From positions 1 to 64,000 of the forward strand of contig NZ_KE159727.1 in assembly GCF_000403455.2 (NCBI RefSeq): a DNA stretch of 64,000 bases, given 5' to 3'. This stretch comes from Dorea sp. 5-2 (GTDB taxonomy: Bacteria > Bacillota > Clostridia > Lachnospirales > Lachnospiraceae). Of this stretch, positions 1 through 9,500 are shown in pieces (the stretch's first letter is position 1; the number at the start of each line of letters is the position of its first letter). The notes below the pieces were generated by a model. That model saw only the letters and a program-made list of their open reading frames with translations. It was not told the DNA's origin and ran no database searches. A program made the position numbers and the translations under genes.

Positions 1-368
1 CCCCCCCCCTCGCAAGAGCCGTCACCGTCATGCCGCCATTCTTTTATCCGAAGCCGTAAGGCGTAGGATAGCAGGGCACAGCCCTGCCTTAAGGGAGTCC
101 AGAGGGAACGTCTGGCACACGACTTTGCAGGGCAAAGTGTAGTGTGTTACACCCTGTAAACGCAGTCGGAAAAATCGGAATGATTTTTCTGACCGCAGGG
201 GTGGTTTTACACGACCGAAAAGGGCGAGTAAATCTCACGCCTGCATTTTGCGTTTACGGGGTGTTCTCCCGTAGGGATGACAGCGGCAGGGTATCCTAAA
301 ATCACTGTCACCACCGTCACTGCTGTCACCCGCAGGGCAGAGCCGCCAGCTTTACATGGCTTTAAGCG
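1..368. other. Non-coding, highly structured segment (oriT-like)
   Basis: No convincing gene is present. The stretch is full of inverted repeats: GCAGGGC/GCCCTGC at 71-87, ACTTTGC/GCAAAGT at 122-138, a GGAAAAATC/GATTTTTC hairpin near 168-190, and the distant pair around TGTAAACGCA (155-164) and TGCGTTTAC (248-256). Such density of hairpins beside a MOBV-type nick motif suggests a transfer origin. The window starts inside it, so the gene to the left is unknown. Confidence 0.6.
122..149 (+). other. oriT: Candidate MOBV (pMV158-type) oriT nick region
   Basis: A perfect 7-bp inverted repeat ACTTTGC-AGG-GCAAAGT (122-138) is followed at once by GTAGTGTGTTAC. The core TAGTGTG/TTA at 140-149 matches the nick site known for pMV158 MobM-family relaxases, including the hairpin placed directly upstream of the nick. 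The predicted nick lies between 146 and 147 on the plus strand. No MOBV relaxase gene is in the window; it may lie beyond the left edge. The motif match is direct; the function is inferred. Confidence 0.55.
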
Positions 369-430
369 TCAATGACAGTAACAGGGGGGTATCCTAATAT
401 CGCTGTCACCACCATCACCGCTGTCACCCG
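289..430. repeat. 44-bp imperfect direct repeat (two copies)
   Basis: Copies lie at 289-332 and 387-430. Both start GGGTATCCTAA and end GCTGTCACCCG with only a few substitutions, and each is made of GTCACC-type subrepeats. The right copy overlaps the last codons of the ATPase gene and encodes its Asp/Gly-rich tail (GDSGDGGDSD). The copy outside the gene suggests duplication of the gene end or a binding-site array near the transfer origin. Confidence 0.6.
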
Positions 431-1394
431 CCCTCCTTGCAAGGGCAATCCGCCTGCCGTCTTTCCTGCGGCTGTACTGGTAGCAGATACGGTTCTCGCT
501 TAAAAATGTGGTGCGGTATTCATTCAGCCATTTCGTAATCACCGTGGGTATGGTTTCCGTTTCCCCCATAGCGGCTAACAGTTCCGTTGCCGTGCCTATC
601 CATTCTTCCTTATCCCTCATAAAATCCACCAACCGAAAAAGGACATCTGGTATCGTTTCTTTCGCAAGCTGCTCCTGCGTTTTCCGCTCCACAAGCTCCC
701 AACGGCAATCACGGAAACGCAGCGTGTATTCCTGATAAGGCGTGTCCCTGCCCGTCACATACAGCTTGGCGGTGTCAGACGCACGTTTCTCCTTTTCCAG
801 AACAAAGGTAGCGTCCGCACTCCCCGTTAATCCTGTCGTCCCAGACACCTTGTTGAACACGTCGCTGTCATTCTGCTTTCGGATGTGGTGTACGACAATG
901 ACCGCCAGAGAGTGCCTGTCGGCAAAGTCTTTGATGAGGGAGATGTCCCCATAGTCGCTTGCATAGGCATTGTCTTTTGAAGCTGTACGGACTTTCTGCA
1001 AGGTATCAATGACAATGAGCCTGCTGTCTGGGTAATCTTTCAGATAATCTTCAAGCTGCACGATAAGACCGTCTGACAGCTTGCAGCTTGCCACGGCAAA
1101 GTGGAGCCGCCCGCTTGCTTCGTCCGTCAAACGAAATAACCTGTCCTGTATGCGGCAGAACGTGTCCTCAAGGCAGAGGTAAAGCACATCGCCCTCCATT
1201 GTCGGCATATCCCATAAAGGGATTCCCTGCGACACGCATAAGCATAGCTTCAGCATGAGCCAGCTTTTGCCTATCTTCTGTGAGCCGCAGAACAGCGATA
1301 AGCCTGTCGGGATAAGGCTGTCCACCACAAAGGATGGTTTCTCAAGCGGTTCATAAAGGAGCGTTTCGGCGTTGACTGTCTGTAACTTCTGCAT
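369..1394 (-). CDS. RepA/RecA-like AAA ATPase (replicative helicase type)
   Basis: A 341-residue ATPase of the AAA_25/RepA hexameric helicase class seen in integrative mobilizable elements. A Walker A loop (GSQKIGKSW) lies near residues 37-45, a Walker B strand (LIVIDTLQKV) near 127-136, and a VVHHIRK segment follows, as in RepA/DnaB-fold enzymes. It probably supports replication of the excised element. The ATG is preceded by a good ribosome site (GAAAGGAGGAAAGCC). The last 25 residues are Asp/Gly/Arg-rich and derive from the local direct repeat, so the true family end may be earlier. It lies downstream of the sigma-like genes in the same direction. Confidence 0.75.
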   Translation of the reverse strand: MQKLQTVNAETLLYEPLEKPSFVVDSLIPTGLSLFCGSQKIGKSWLMLKLCLCVSQGIPLWDMPTMEGDVLYLCLEDTFCRIQDRLFRLTDEASGRLHFAVASCKLSDGLIVQLEDYLKDYPDSRLIVIDTLQKVRTASKDNAYASDYGDISLIKDFADRHSLAVIVVHHIRKQNDSDVFNKVSGTTGLTGSADATFVLEKEKRASDTAKLYVTGRDTPYQEYTLRFRDCRWELVERKTQEQLAKETIPDVLFRLVDFMRDKEEWIGTATELLAAMGETETIPTVITKWLNEYRTTFLSENRICYQYSRRKDGRRIALARRAGDSGDGGDSDIRIPPCYCH

Positions 1395-2023
1395 GGCTTT
1401 CCTCCTTTCGGGCGGTGTCTTTGTTTTCGTTGCACATAGGCGTTGACCTCCTTAAAAATAGATTTACTCCCACGGAAAAAAGTGAGAGTATGTAATGCCG
1501 CCAATCCCACACAAATAAAAAACAGATTTCTTTTTCGGGCGGTGTCGGTCACGGTTGGAGATATTTCTTCAATTTCCGCCTTTACTTTCTCCTTTGCAAT
1601 CGCAACAGATTTCTGTATTGCCGAAGCGGTGCAATGCTCCATAGCGGCGATTTGGTAAAAATTGAACTCATACTCGTAGTAGAGCAGGAAACGCCGCCTT
1701 TGTATCTCTGGAAGGCTCCCAACCGCCTTATAGAGCGTTTCATTCCGTTCTTCCTCAACCATGCGTTCATCAAGGCTCTTAGGCACACGCAACGCCCGTC
1801 TGTAAAGGGTTTCGTCCCATACCTCGTTAAACTCCCTGTGCCGCTCGTCCCATTAGAAAAGATTCCTGTTCCTGCGCTCCATCTGCCGAAACTCCATAAA
1901 GAACTGTTCCGACACTTCCAACTCGTGGGATTTGCCCTGCCCGTCCTTAAAGCTGATAAAATACCTTGTGCCGCTTTCCGTGGATTCCTCCCGAAGCGTG
2001 TATGCCTTAACCCTGTATGCCAT
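1271..2023 (-). pseudogene. Sigma-70 region-4-like factor broken by an in-frame stop
   Basis: The reading frame starts at 2023 (ATG after AGGAGGACAACAGG) with MAYRVKAYTLREE and runs to an ochre codon at 1853-1855. It then resumes in the same frame (WDERHREFNEVWDETLYRR) into a clear region-4 helix-turn-helix (SLPEIQRRRFLLYYEYEF, then ASAIQKSVAIAKEK). One C-to-T change in a CAA codon would explain the stop, so the lesion looks recent. Without it the product would be an element-borne sigma-like regulator of about 160 residues. The frame stays open to 1271 and overlaps the ATPase start, so the real 3' end is uncertain and the tail after about 1560 may be out of register. Confidence 0.75.
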
Positions 2024-2106
2024 CCTGTTGTCCTCCTGCAAAAAATGAGTGAGGGGATTTCCATCCCTCACCCAGTAGCCCGCAGGATGGCAGGCTGTTT
2101 TAGAAG

Positions 2107-2532
2107 CTATAAAATTTTCCGCAGCTTCTTCCGCAGATGGTCTAACCTCGCATAGATGGCACCAGTCGTCAAATGCACAAGCGGGGCAATCTCCTTTGTG
2201 GAATACCCCTGCATTTTCAGCAGGACGATTTTCAAGGTACGCCCGTCCACCGTGACTAATACTTGATAGAGATTTTCGCTCTCAATCTCTTCCAGTAACT
2301 CCGCAACCGTACCCACTTCCGCCTGCCGCTCCCTGCCTGCCATGTCCTCAAGATATTCCGCAACGTCATTCGTCCATCGGTAAAACCGCCTGTTGGAATT
2401 GAAGTCTGCCCTGTCCGCCATGCGTATCTGCTCAATGGTCGCTTCATCAACGCCGCACTCACGCAGCAGCTTTTCCTCCGCTTCTTTCCAGATACGCCAT
2501 TTCCTGTCCTCCCGTCCGTGGTTGTATGCCAT
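2107..2532 (-). CDS. Sigma-70-like helix-turn-helix regulator
   Basis: A 141-residue protein starting MAYNHGREDRKW. I chose the ATG at 2532 rather than the upstream one because GGAGGAAGTAAGA sits just before it. The C-terminal third has a region-4-like helix-turn-helix (YSTKEIAPLVHLTTGAIYARLDHLRKKL) that would bind a -35-like element. The N-terminal part is charged and holds no recognised domain. It is one of three consecutive sigma-like genes in this segment, a layout common in small Firmicutes integrative elements where they control excision or transfer. The exact target is unknown. Confidence 0.65.
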   Translation of the reverse strand: MAYNHGREDRKWRIWKEAEEKLLRECGVDEATIEQIRMADRADFNSNRRFYRWTNDVAEYLEDMAGRERQAEVGTVAELLEEIESENLYQVLVTVDGRTLKIVLLKMQGYSTKEIAPLVHLTTGAIYARLDHLRKKLRKIL

Positions 2533-2626
2533 TCTTACTTCCTCCAATCAGAATTGATTGAGAGGGCAGAGAAAAGCCCCCTCATCTTCCCAAAGGAAAA
2601 AACAAGGGGGCTGAACGCCTTAAATT

Positions 2627-3139
2627 TTAATTTTCTATTATCTTTCTTAGTTTTATTAGGATTCTGGCTTTGCGTTTGTTTACAACGCTCTGGGTTATGC
2701 CCAACCTCGCCCCGACTTCACGCTCGGAAAGTCCGTCAAAAAAGATTGCCTGTATCAGCTCCTGTTCACTATCCGACAGCAAAGGCAGGGCGGCTTTCAG
2801 CCTGTCCACCATGACCGCATTGACAACGGTTTCTGCAATGTCCACCGCTTCATCAGTGATAAAGTCCAGAGGATTCCCCTCGCTGTCCGTAAATCCGTCG
2901 AGAGATAGCAGTCTATTCTTTGTATCTAATTTTTGCAGATAACGCCACCGTTCCTTGTCACGGTAGAAGTCTGTGTATTGCTCCCTCACGACTTCAAGCA
3001 GACAGCCTTGAATGGGGATAAACAGCTTGTCCATATAGGTCTGGTCGGATTCCCTGCAACGGCAGAACTCCGTGTAGGATAATTCCACATAGCCGCCACT
3101 TTCTCTGATATATACCTTTCTTGGTGCATATTTCACCAT
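2627..3139 (-). CDS. Sigma-70 family RNA polymerase factor
   Basis: A 170-residue protein starting MVKYAPRKVYIRE. The start is set by GGGAGGTATTT directly upstream, which discards an upstream in-frame extension. Region 4 is clear near the C-terminus (LSDSEQELIQAIFFDGLSER, then EVGARLGITQSVVNKRKARI). The N-terminal half (YVELSYTEFCRCRESDQTYM) resembles the reduced region 2 of element-borne sigma factors. It is first in a run of three minus-strand regulatory genes upstream of the AAA ATPase and probably drives element promoters. Confidence 0.75.
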   Translation of the reverse strand: MVKYAPRKVYIRESGGYVELSYTEFCRCRESDQTYMDKLFIPIQGCLLEVVREQYTDFYRDKERWRYLQKLDTKNRLLSLDGFTDSEGNPLDFITDEAVDIAETVVNAVMVDRLKAALPLLSDSEQELIQAIFFDGLSEREVGARLGITQSVVNKRKARILIKLRKIIEN

Positions 3140-3458
3140 AAATACCTCCCATCTGAATTTTTGAAATGTAAAAAATCCAGATGGAGAGGCGGAGAACGAC
3201 ACCGCATATCAGAAACAGCCCTACGGCACTTTCCAACAAAAATCGACAAAAGAAAAACCGCAAAGGCTCTGTGACCTTTACGGTTATAGGAAATAGTAAT
3301 TCTATTGTATGGAGATTGTACTTCTACTTTCAAGGTGAGAAGTACCGTTGCACTGGCAGAAATTTTTTTAACTGGTTTCCTGCCGTTCTCTGATATGCTA
3401 TGTATTGATAAATTTTGCTTCGTATGAGCAGATAGATAACTGCCCGAAAAAAGGACAT
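3140..3458. other. Intergenic region, no gene seen
   Basis: Between the sigma factor gene and the terminators that close the tet(O) unit, the open frames on both strands lack ribosome sites and any recognisable domain. The promoter of the sigma/ATPase unit must lie here on the minus strand, but I do not see an unambiguous -35/-10 pair. Confidence 0.5.
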
Positions 3459-3496
3459 AAAAAAATCCCTCCAAATTTAAAAACAAATTCAGAGGG
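3459..3496 (-). terminator. Rho-independent terminator
   Basis: On the minus strand an imperfect 12-bp stem (CCCTCTGAATTT / AAATTTGGAGGG; 3467-3496) is followed by ATTTTTTT. It is a second, back-up stop for transcripts leaving tet(O) and the KTR gene. Confidence 0.65.
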
Positions 3497-3573
3497 TAAT
3501 TTAGGGTATAACAAAATAACCCACCCGAATATCGTTTTTTTTATTTGGTGAGTTTGTTCTTTCAAATACGAAA

Positions 3574-3621
3574 CAAAAAGAGCCGATGATTCGTGAATTG
3601 TTCCACAATTTCATCGGCTCT
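3574..3621 (-). terminator. Rho-independent terminator after the KTR gene
   Basis: A perfect 11-bp stem AGAGCCGATGA / TCATCGGCTCT (3579-3621) with a 21-nt loop, followed on the minus strand by TTTTTG. It begins 6 bp after the stop codon of the small zinc-ribbon gene. Confidence 0.8.
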
Positions 3622-3626
3622 GCGTC

Positions 3627-3800
3627 TTAAGCGTCTGGCTCTTTGATGACAGTTATCTTCAAGTTGTCAACTTTAATCAATCTTTCTTGTCTGCATTTTG
3701 GACAATAAAGGGGATAATTCTCCAAAACAGTGTCCTTCCTAATTTTATTACGGGTTTTGCTCCCACAAACAGGACACAATATCCATTCGCATTTCATCAT
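3627..3800 (-). CDS. Cysteine-rich KTR domain small protein
   Basis: A 57-residue zinc-ribbon-like protein (MMKCEWILCPVCGSKTRNKI...) with two CxxC pairs, CPVC and CPKC, typical of the Cys-rich KTR family often found directly downstream of ribosomal-protection tetracycline genes. It starts 51 bp after the tet(O) stop and ends at a strong terminator, so it is probably cotranscribed with tet(O). AAAGGATTAGAG provides a ribosome site at somewhat long spacing; the second Met is an equally good start. The role is unknown; nucleic-acid binding is only suggested by the fold. Confidence 0.8.
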   Translation of the reverse strand: MMKCEWILCPVCGSKTRNKIRKDTVLENYPLYCPKCRQERLIKVDNLKITVIKEPDA

Positions 3801-3851
3801 AATTAGTCTCTAATCCTTTCAAATCTCATTTTATATGACTTTTGCAAGCTG

Positions 3852-5771
3852 TTAAGCTAACTTGTGGAACATATGCCGAACCTTATCTATACGGCTATTC
3901 GGGCGGCGGGGTTGGCAAATAAATTTACCAATAGCTGGCTGGTATCCTTTTAACTCTGTCAAGCAGACTCCCTGCCCATTTGTGAAATAAGTTAAATCGT
4001 TCCTGTATTCTTGAATACATCTAGCAGGGATTTCTCCTTTCAGAATGACCTCGTCATTCTTTATCTGAGTACTTACAATATCTGCACAATACCTTGGAGC
4101 ATCATGATACGCCCGTGAGAGATATTCCTGCGGTGCATAAATTTCAAAGTGGAGATATGGCTCTAATAGTTCTGTCCCTGCTTTTTTTAAAGCCTGCTCC
4201 AATACGATAGGGGAAAGCAGCCGAAAGTCTGCGGGGGTACTTACAGGACTATAATACAATCCATATTCAAAACAGATTTTACAGTCTGTCACTTTCCATC
4301 CATACAGCCCCTGCTCGCAGCCATAAAGAACCCCCTCCATAACCGCATTTTGGAACGATTGATTTAAATATCCAAGTGAAACTCTGCTTTCATACTGCAC
4401 TCCGCTTCCAATAGGGAGCGGCTCTATGGACAACCCGACAGAAGCCCAGAAAGGATTTGGCGGGACTTCTATGTGGATGGTATATTCTGCTTTTCTAAGC
4501 GGTCTTTCCATATATATAACAGTAGGCTCTTTTATTTCTGCCTCCACATGATATTTTTCCTCAAGGATGGCACAAATGACTTCCATCTGCACATTCCCCA
4601 AAAAAGAAAGTATAATCTCATGCGTTGTAGTATCCACATAATATTTTAAAAGAGGGTCGCCATCTGAAATTTCTGTAAGTGCCCCAAGCAATATTTCCCG
4701 CTGTTCAGATTTCTTTACTGCAATCGTTGTTTGGAGCATAGGGAGAGGATTTTCAATAAATTTTCTCTGCGGCAACAGTATTTCGTTCCCCAAAATACTG
4801 TTTAGCTGCAAAACATCATTTGGTAAAATTACAATATCACCAGAGCAGGCTGTATCGGATGAATATAATTCACCGTTTGTCGGAACACACATCTCTGTGA
4901 TTTTTATTTTCTCTTTTTCAGATATTCTAATAACATCCCTCAAATGCAATGTTCCGCTATATATACGCACATAAACAAAACGCCGCCTTTTCTCTGAATA
5001 TTCAATCTTAAAAACCTGCCCGCATAGTTCAGATTGACCTTCAGGCGTTGATGAATAAAATTTACTGGCAATTACTTCTATAAGCTGCCGAATCCCCAGA
5101 TTGTTTTTAGCGCTTCCGTGATAAACGGGAAATAACGTTCCGTTTTGGAATCTCCTGTTTTCTTCCTGTTCCAGTTCTGACATTTTAAACGGTTTCCCTG
5201 ACATATATTTCTCTAATAGTTCATCGTTTCCCATAATTACCGCATCCCACTGTTCCATATCGTCATTGTCCGTTACATTTATATGGGGATGCTGCCCAAC
5301 CTTTTGCTTCACTATAATTTCCGAAGAAAGCTTTGCTTTCATTTCCCGATATACCATTGGCAAATCAATCCCCTCTTGGTCAATTTTATTGATGAAAAAA
5401 ATTGTCGGAATCTTCATTATCTGTAGTGCATGAAACAGTATACGGGTCTGTGCCTGTATGCCATCCTTTGCAGAAACTAATAATACTGCTCCGTCTAATA
5501 CGGATAAAGAACGGTATACTTCCGCCAAAAAATCCATATGGCCTGGCGTATCTATAATGTTGACTTTTACATCCTCCCACTGAAAAGATGTCACTGCTGT
5601 CTGGATAGTGATTCCCCTTTGACGCTCCAAATTCATTGTATCTGTCCTTGTTGTGCCTTCATCTACGCTCCCTAGTTCTGCAATTGCACCACTGGTATAC
5701 AATAAACTTTCCGTTAATGTTGTCTTTCCTGCGTCAACGTGAGCCAGAATGCCTAAGTTAATTATTTTCAT
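3852..5771 (-). CDS. tet(O): Tetracycline resistance ribosomal protection protein Tet(O)
   Basis: A 639-residue EF-G-like GTPase that binds the ribosome and dislodges tetracycline. The GTPase motifs are intact: G1 AHVDAGKT (residues 10-17), G3 DTPGH near 75, G4 NKID near 128. The C-terminal domain IV/V sequence ([20 protein letters not shown], then [14 protein letters not shown]) matches Tet(O) as I know it, and the length is the usual one for the family. A GGAGG site precedes the ATG, and the complete attenuation leader lies upstream (separate entries). Its base composition is lower in GC than the flanking element genes, a sign of independent origin. I see no lesion. Confidence 0.97.
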   Translation of the reverse strand: MKIINLGILAHVDAGKTTLTESLLYTSGAIAELGSVDEGTTRTDTMNLERQRGITIQTAVTSFQWEDVKVNIIDTPGHMDFLAEVYRSLSVLDGAVLLVSAKDGIQAQTRILFHALQIMKIPTIFFINKIDQEGIDLPMVYREMKAKLSSEIIVKQKVGQHPHINVTDNDDMEQWDAVIMGNDELLEKYMSGKPFKMSELEQEENRRFQNGTLFPVYHGSAKNNLGIRQLIEVIASKFYSSTPEGQSELCGQVFKIEYSEKRRRFVYVRIYSGTLHLRDVIRISEKEKIKITEMCVPTNGELYSSDTACSGDIVILPNDVLQLNSILGNEILLPQRKFIENPLPMLQTTIAVKKSEQREILLGALTEISDGDPLLKYYVDTTTHEIILSFLGNVQMEVICAILEEKYHVEAEIKEPTVIYMERPLRKAEYTIHIEVPPNPFWASVGLSIEPLPIGSGVQYESRVSLGYLNQSFQNAVMEGVLYGCEQGLYGWKVTDCKICFEYGLYYSPVSTPADFRLLSPIVLEQALKKAGTELLEPYLHFEIYAPQEYLSRAYHDAPRYCADIVSTQIKNDEVILKGEIPARCIQEYRNDLTYFTNGQGVCLTELKGYQPAIGKFICQPRRPNSRIDKVRHMFHKLA

Positions 5772-5814
5772 GTGATTTTCCTCCTATCAACACCCAAAAA
5801 AGGGCATAAAAATA

Positions 5815-5842
5815 CCCAGTGATAAATACTCCTATCACTGGG
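5815..5842 (-). promoter_or_regulatory. tet(O) leader transcription attenuator
   Basis: On the minus strand CCCAGTGATA / TATCACTGGG forms a 10-bp stem followed by TATTTTTATGCCCTTTTTTG, the attenuator found upstream of tet(M)/tet(O). A competing long-range pairing is available between the leader-peptide region (5990-6013) and 5907-5920. In the accepted model, ribosome behaviour on the leader decides whether this terminator forms. Confidence 0.85.
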
Positions 5843-5995
5843 TAAATAACTCCAATAGCCCCAAAACACTTATATGTTTTCGGGCATATAAAATTACATG
5901 ATAAAAGTATTCTTAAACTGGGTACAAAAAACTAAGCCCCATATTAAAAGTGAAACGGGACTGCTACTTTTTGTTCCCACTATCAAATTGACAGT

Positions 5996-6019
5996 TTATT
6001 TAAGAATACCTTGCCGCAT
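5996..6019 (-). CDS. tet(O) leader peptide MRQGILK
   Basis: A seven-codon frame (MRQGILK, then stop) preceded by AAGGAGTTAATAAAT. The same short peptide is known from tet(M)-type leaders, where its translation couples drug exposure to antitermination. Its codons overlap one arm of the long leader helix. Confidence 0.75.
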   Translation of the reverse strand: MRQGILK

Positions 6020-6051
6020 ATTTATTAACTCCTTGTATAATACTGAATCTA

Positions 6052-6080
6052 ATTATATTCCTTAACCCTTTATTTGTCAA
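6052..6080 (-). promoter_or_regulatory. tet(O) promoter
   Basis: Minus-strand TTGACA (6075-6080), a 17-bp spacer and TATAAT (6052-6057) form an exact sigma-A consensus promoter. It fires into the leader peptide and attenuator. Confidence 0.9.
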
Positions 6081-6098
6081 GCTGACAAACTAAAGCAG

Positions 6099-6125
6099 AA
6101 AAAGCGGCAGGATTTCCCCCTGCCA
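6099..6125 (-). terminator. Terminator of tnpV
   Basis: GGCAGG / CCTGCC stem on the minus strand followed by GCTTTTTC, just after the tnpV stop and directly before the tet(O) promoter. It insulates tet(O) from transcription coming through the helicase gene. Confidence 0.75.
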
Positions 6126-6137
6126 CTAATCATCTGT

Positions 6138-6512
6138 TTATGCAAAAATAATTTCCTTTTCCACAATCTCCCTCGCACAAGCCCTTATGTTATTGAGGCA
6201 TCCTGTCCATTCTAAGGCGTTTTCTGCCTTTAGCTGTTCCGTTATGCCCTGTGCCTGTTTCATACCCTCTATGAGCCTTTCAAAGCGTTCCTGTGCCTGT
6301 CTGTTGATGTCGGCAAGGTAGGCGTTTAGCCTGCCGCTTGTAAGAAGATTGGTGTATGTAACTTTACGGTACTGTTTTAGATAATCTAAATGCCGTTGCC
6401 CCCAGATGCCTATTGCCTGTTCTTCTTCGGCGGGTACAGTTAAGCACGGTATCAAATAATCCCCTTGCCTTTCGTATTTGCCGCCCAGTTCCTCAAATAA
6501 TGATTTTGCCAT
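6138..6512 (-). CDS. tnpV: Transposon-encoded protein TnpV
   Basis: A 124-residue TnpV-family protein with the family signature GGKYERQGDYLIPCLTVP near residue 10, a central YLKQYRKVTYTNLLTSGRLN, and a helical C-terminus. Members accompany serine-recombinase transposons such as Tn4451; the function is unresolved. The ATG has GGAGGTAACAGAC upstream. Its first 20 bp overlap the end of the truncated helicase frame, and the element junction lies only about 50 bp upstream. A diverged paralogue is nested in the helicase gene at 14538-14891. Confidence 0.85.
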   Translation of the reverse strand: MAKSLFEELGGKYERQGDYLIPCLTVPAEEEQAIGIWGQRHLDYLKQYRKVTYTNLLTSGRLNAYLADINRQAQERFERLIEGMKQAQGITEQLKAENALEWTGCLNNIRACAREIVEKEIIFA

Positions 6513-9500
6513 TGTCTGTTACCTCCACATTCTTTTTTATTTTGAATGTCCGCAAAATCCGTCCTACATCGGACGGACGCCACGGCACATCGAGATGATG
6601 TAAAGCAATCAGCCGATCCTGCACATTGGTTCCTGCGCCCATTTTCTGCGTCGAACCCAATAAAAAACGAACCTGCCCGCTTCTTACCTTGCCAAACAGC
6701 TCCGCTTTCCTTGTTTCCGTATTCGCTTCATGTATAAATGCTATTTCCTCCGGCGGCACTCCTTTCTCCACCAGTTTATTTTTTATATCCTCATAGACAT
6801 TGAATGTACCATCTCCTTTCGGTGTCGATAAATCGCAAAAAATTAGCTGCGTGGACTTCTGCTCCTTTGTCTGCTCCCATATCTCAAATGCCTTTCCGAC
6901 ACAGGTTGCCGCTTTGGAAGTTTCATTGTCCGGCAGCATATCATTGATAAGGCGCTGATCCAGAGCCAGCTTCCTCCCGTCATTCGTGATTTTCAGCATA
7001 TTATCGACCGATGCGTCCACCTTACGGTCACGCACAGCTTCCGCCCGTTCCGCAAGGGAAGCCACCATATCCTGCTGGTATTCGCTCGGCTTTAACACCA
7101 CGTTTTCATACTCCGCTTCCGGCACAGGCAGCTTTAGCATATCCGGTGTCTGAATGTCGGCGCTCTCCTTAAAAAGCGCAATCAGCTCCGGTAAATTGAA
7201 AAACTTAGCAAACCTTGTCTTTGCCCGGTATCCGGTTCCCTCCGGGGCTAATTCTATCGCTGTCTGTGTTTCGCCAAAAGAGGAAGCCCAACTGTCAAAA
7301 TGCCCAAGCCCTAACTTCTGTAACGTGCCATACTGGAGATAGCGCATATTGGTGTAAAGCTCTGTCATACTGTTAGAAATTGGCGTACCTGTGGCAAAAG
7401 TAACCCCTTTGCCGCCCGTCAGTTCGTCAAGATACTGGCACTTCGCAAACATATCCGAGGATTTCTGCGCCTCGGATTGTGCGATGCCCGCCACATTCCG
7501 CATTTTTGTGTATAAGAAAAGGTTTTTGTAAAAATGACTCTCATCCACAAAAAGCCTGTCAACGCCAAGCTGTTCAAAGGTCACTACATTGTCTTTCCTT
7601 GATGTATCGTTCAGTTTTTCCAGCCTTGCCATAAGTGATTTCCTTGTTTTTTCCATCTGCTTAATAGTATAGCGCTCCCCGTTGTCGGCTTTTGCCTGCT
7701 CTATGGCAAGCTCAATCTCGCTGATCTGACGCTCAATCATGGCTTCCTGACGCTCTATGGAAAGGGGAATTTTCTCGAATTGGGAATGCCCGATAATCAC
7801 CGCATCATAATCGCCTGTCGCTATCCTTGAACAGAATTTCTTCCGGTTGGCAGGCTCAAAATCTTTCTTTGTTGCCGCAAGGATATTTGCGCCGGGATAT
7901 AAGCGGAGAAAATCACTCGCCCACTGCTCCGTCAAGTGGTTCGGAACCACAAACAGACTTTTCTGGCACAATCCTAACCGCTTGCTCTCCATCGCCGCCG
8001 CTGTCATCTCAAAAGTCTTGCCCGCCCCGACACAGTGCGCCAGTAAGGTATTATCCCCATATAAAACGTGTGCGACTGCGCTTTTCTGGTGGGGCTTCAA
8101 TTCAATATCCGGTGTCATGCCGGGGAATTTCAGATGCGCCCCGTCATACTCCCTCGGCCTTGTGGAATTGAACAGCTTATTGTATTTCGCCACCAAGTCC
8201 TGCCGCCTGTCCGGGTCACGGAATACCCAGTCCTTAAAGGCTTCCCTTATGGTGTCCTGCTTCTGCGCAGCAAGGGTGGTTTCTTTTTTATTAAGCACCC
8301 GTTTTTCCTTCCCGTCCTCCGTGATTGTGTCATATACCCGGCTGTCTTTTAAATTCAGGGAATCCTCCAAAATCTGGTAAGCGTTCCTGCGGCTCGTTCC
8401 GTAAGTCATATTTACAAGGGAATTTCCATAATCCGCATTTTTGCCTTTTACGTTCCACTGCCCTGTCACATCCGAAAACTGTATGCCCATGACATTCCTG
8501 TCAAACAGATGCTGCGGCGTTTCAAAAGTGTCACGCATAAAATCTTCCAGATATTCCGGCTTTACCCATGTTGCGCCGATACGCACCTCGATCTCGCTTG
8601 CGTCAAGCTCTTTGGGCTGCACCTGCGTGAGCGCCTGCACGTTTACGGTAAATTCCTGGTGGTTCTCCGCATAGGTTTTCGCCGTTTCCAGCTTGTCACG
8701 GACGTTGCCGCTTAAATACTCGTCCGCCGTTTCCCACCTGTCTGTTACGGGATTCTGGAAGACAATTCCCGTCAGTTCCTCCTTTATCTTGTCAACGCTT
8801 TTCCCGGACAGCTCCGCCATATAGTCAAGGTCAACCCTCGCCTTTTCCGACAGCGACACCGCAAGGGCTTCGGTTGCCGTGTCAACGCTTGTGACAACCT
8901 CCGCTTTCTTGATTGTGCGCTTCGTAAACATATCCGCCTTGCCCACAAACTTTCCTTCCTCGTCCGTCTTTTCAAGGGAGCATAACAGGCAGTAGCTGCT
9001 GTCCTGGTTAAACGCCCTCTTGTTGGTCTGGGAATTGATAAGTCCGTACTTTTTGGAGAAATCATCGTACAGCCTGTTTAATTCCGCCTGTTTTTCCTTG
9101 ATGACGGTATCCGGGTATTCCTGGAGCTGCACATTGATCAGTTCCTGCGTACAATCCCGGATGCCCACCATGCCCTTAATGCGCTCCAGCATGGATTCTT
9201 TCATGTCCACAGGCTTCATGACGGAGTTTTCCCGGTAATAAACCTTATCCTCCACAAGCGTATAACTGTAATTCTTCACCTCCGGGTCTGCCGGGATTGT
9301 CTGGTCTGACAGTTCATCGTCCAGCTCATCCAGTTCCACTTCCTCAATCTCCCCGTCAATGCGGCTTATGACTTCTGCAAGCTGCTCCGCAAAAGGTCTT
9401 GATGTGTCGGGTTGGCAGGTGCTTTCCATCCCATACGGGCCGGAAACCATCTCCATCTTTCCCACAATCATCTCCGGGTGTCCAGCAAAATAGCTGTTCA

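Noticed and set aside
1..9. Poly-C run at the window start
   Set aside because: Too short and at the cut edge; could be the end of a G-rich tail but nothing can be said.
5386..5580. Short alternative frame within tet(O)
   Set aside because: Contained in the Tet(O) GTPase domain, no ribosome site.
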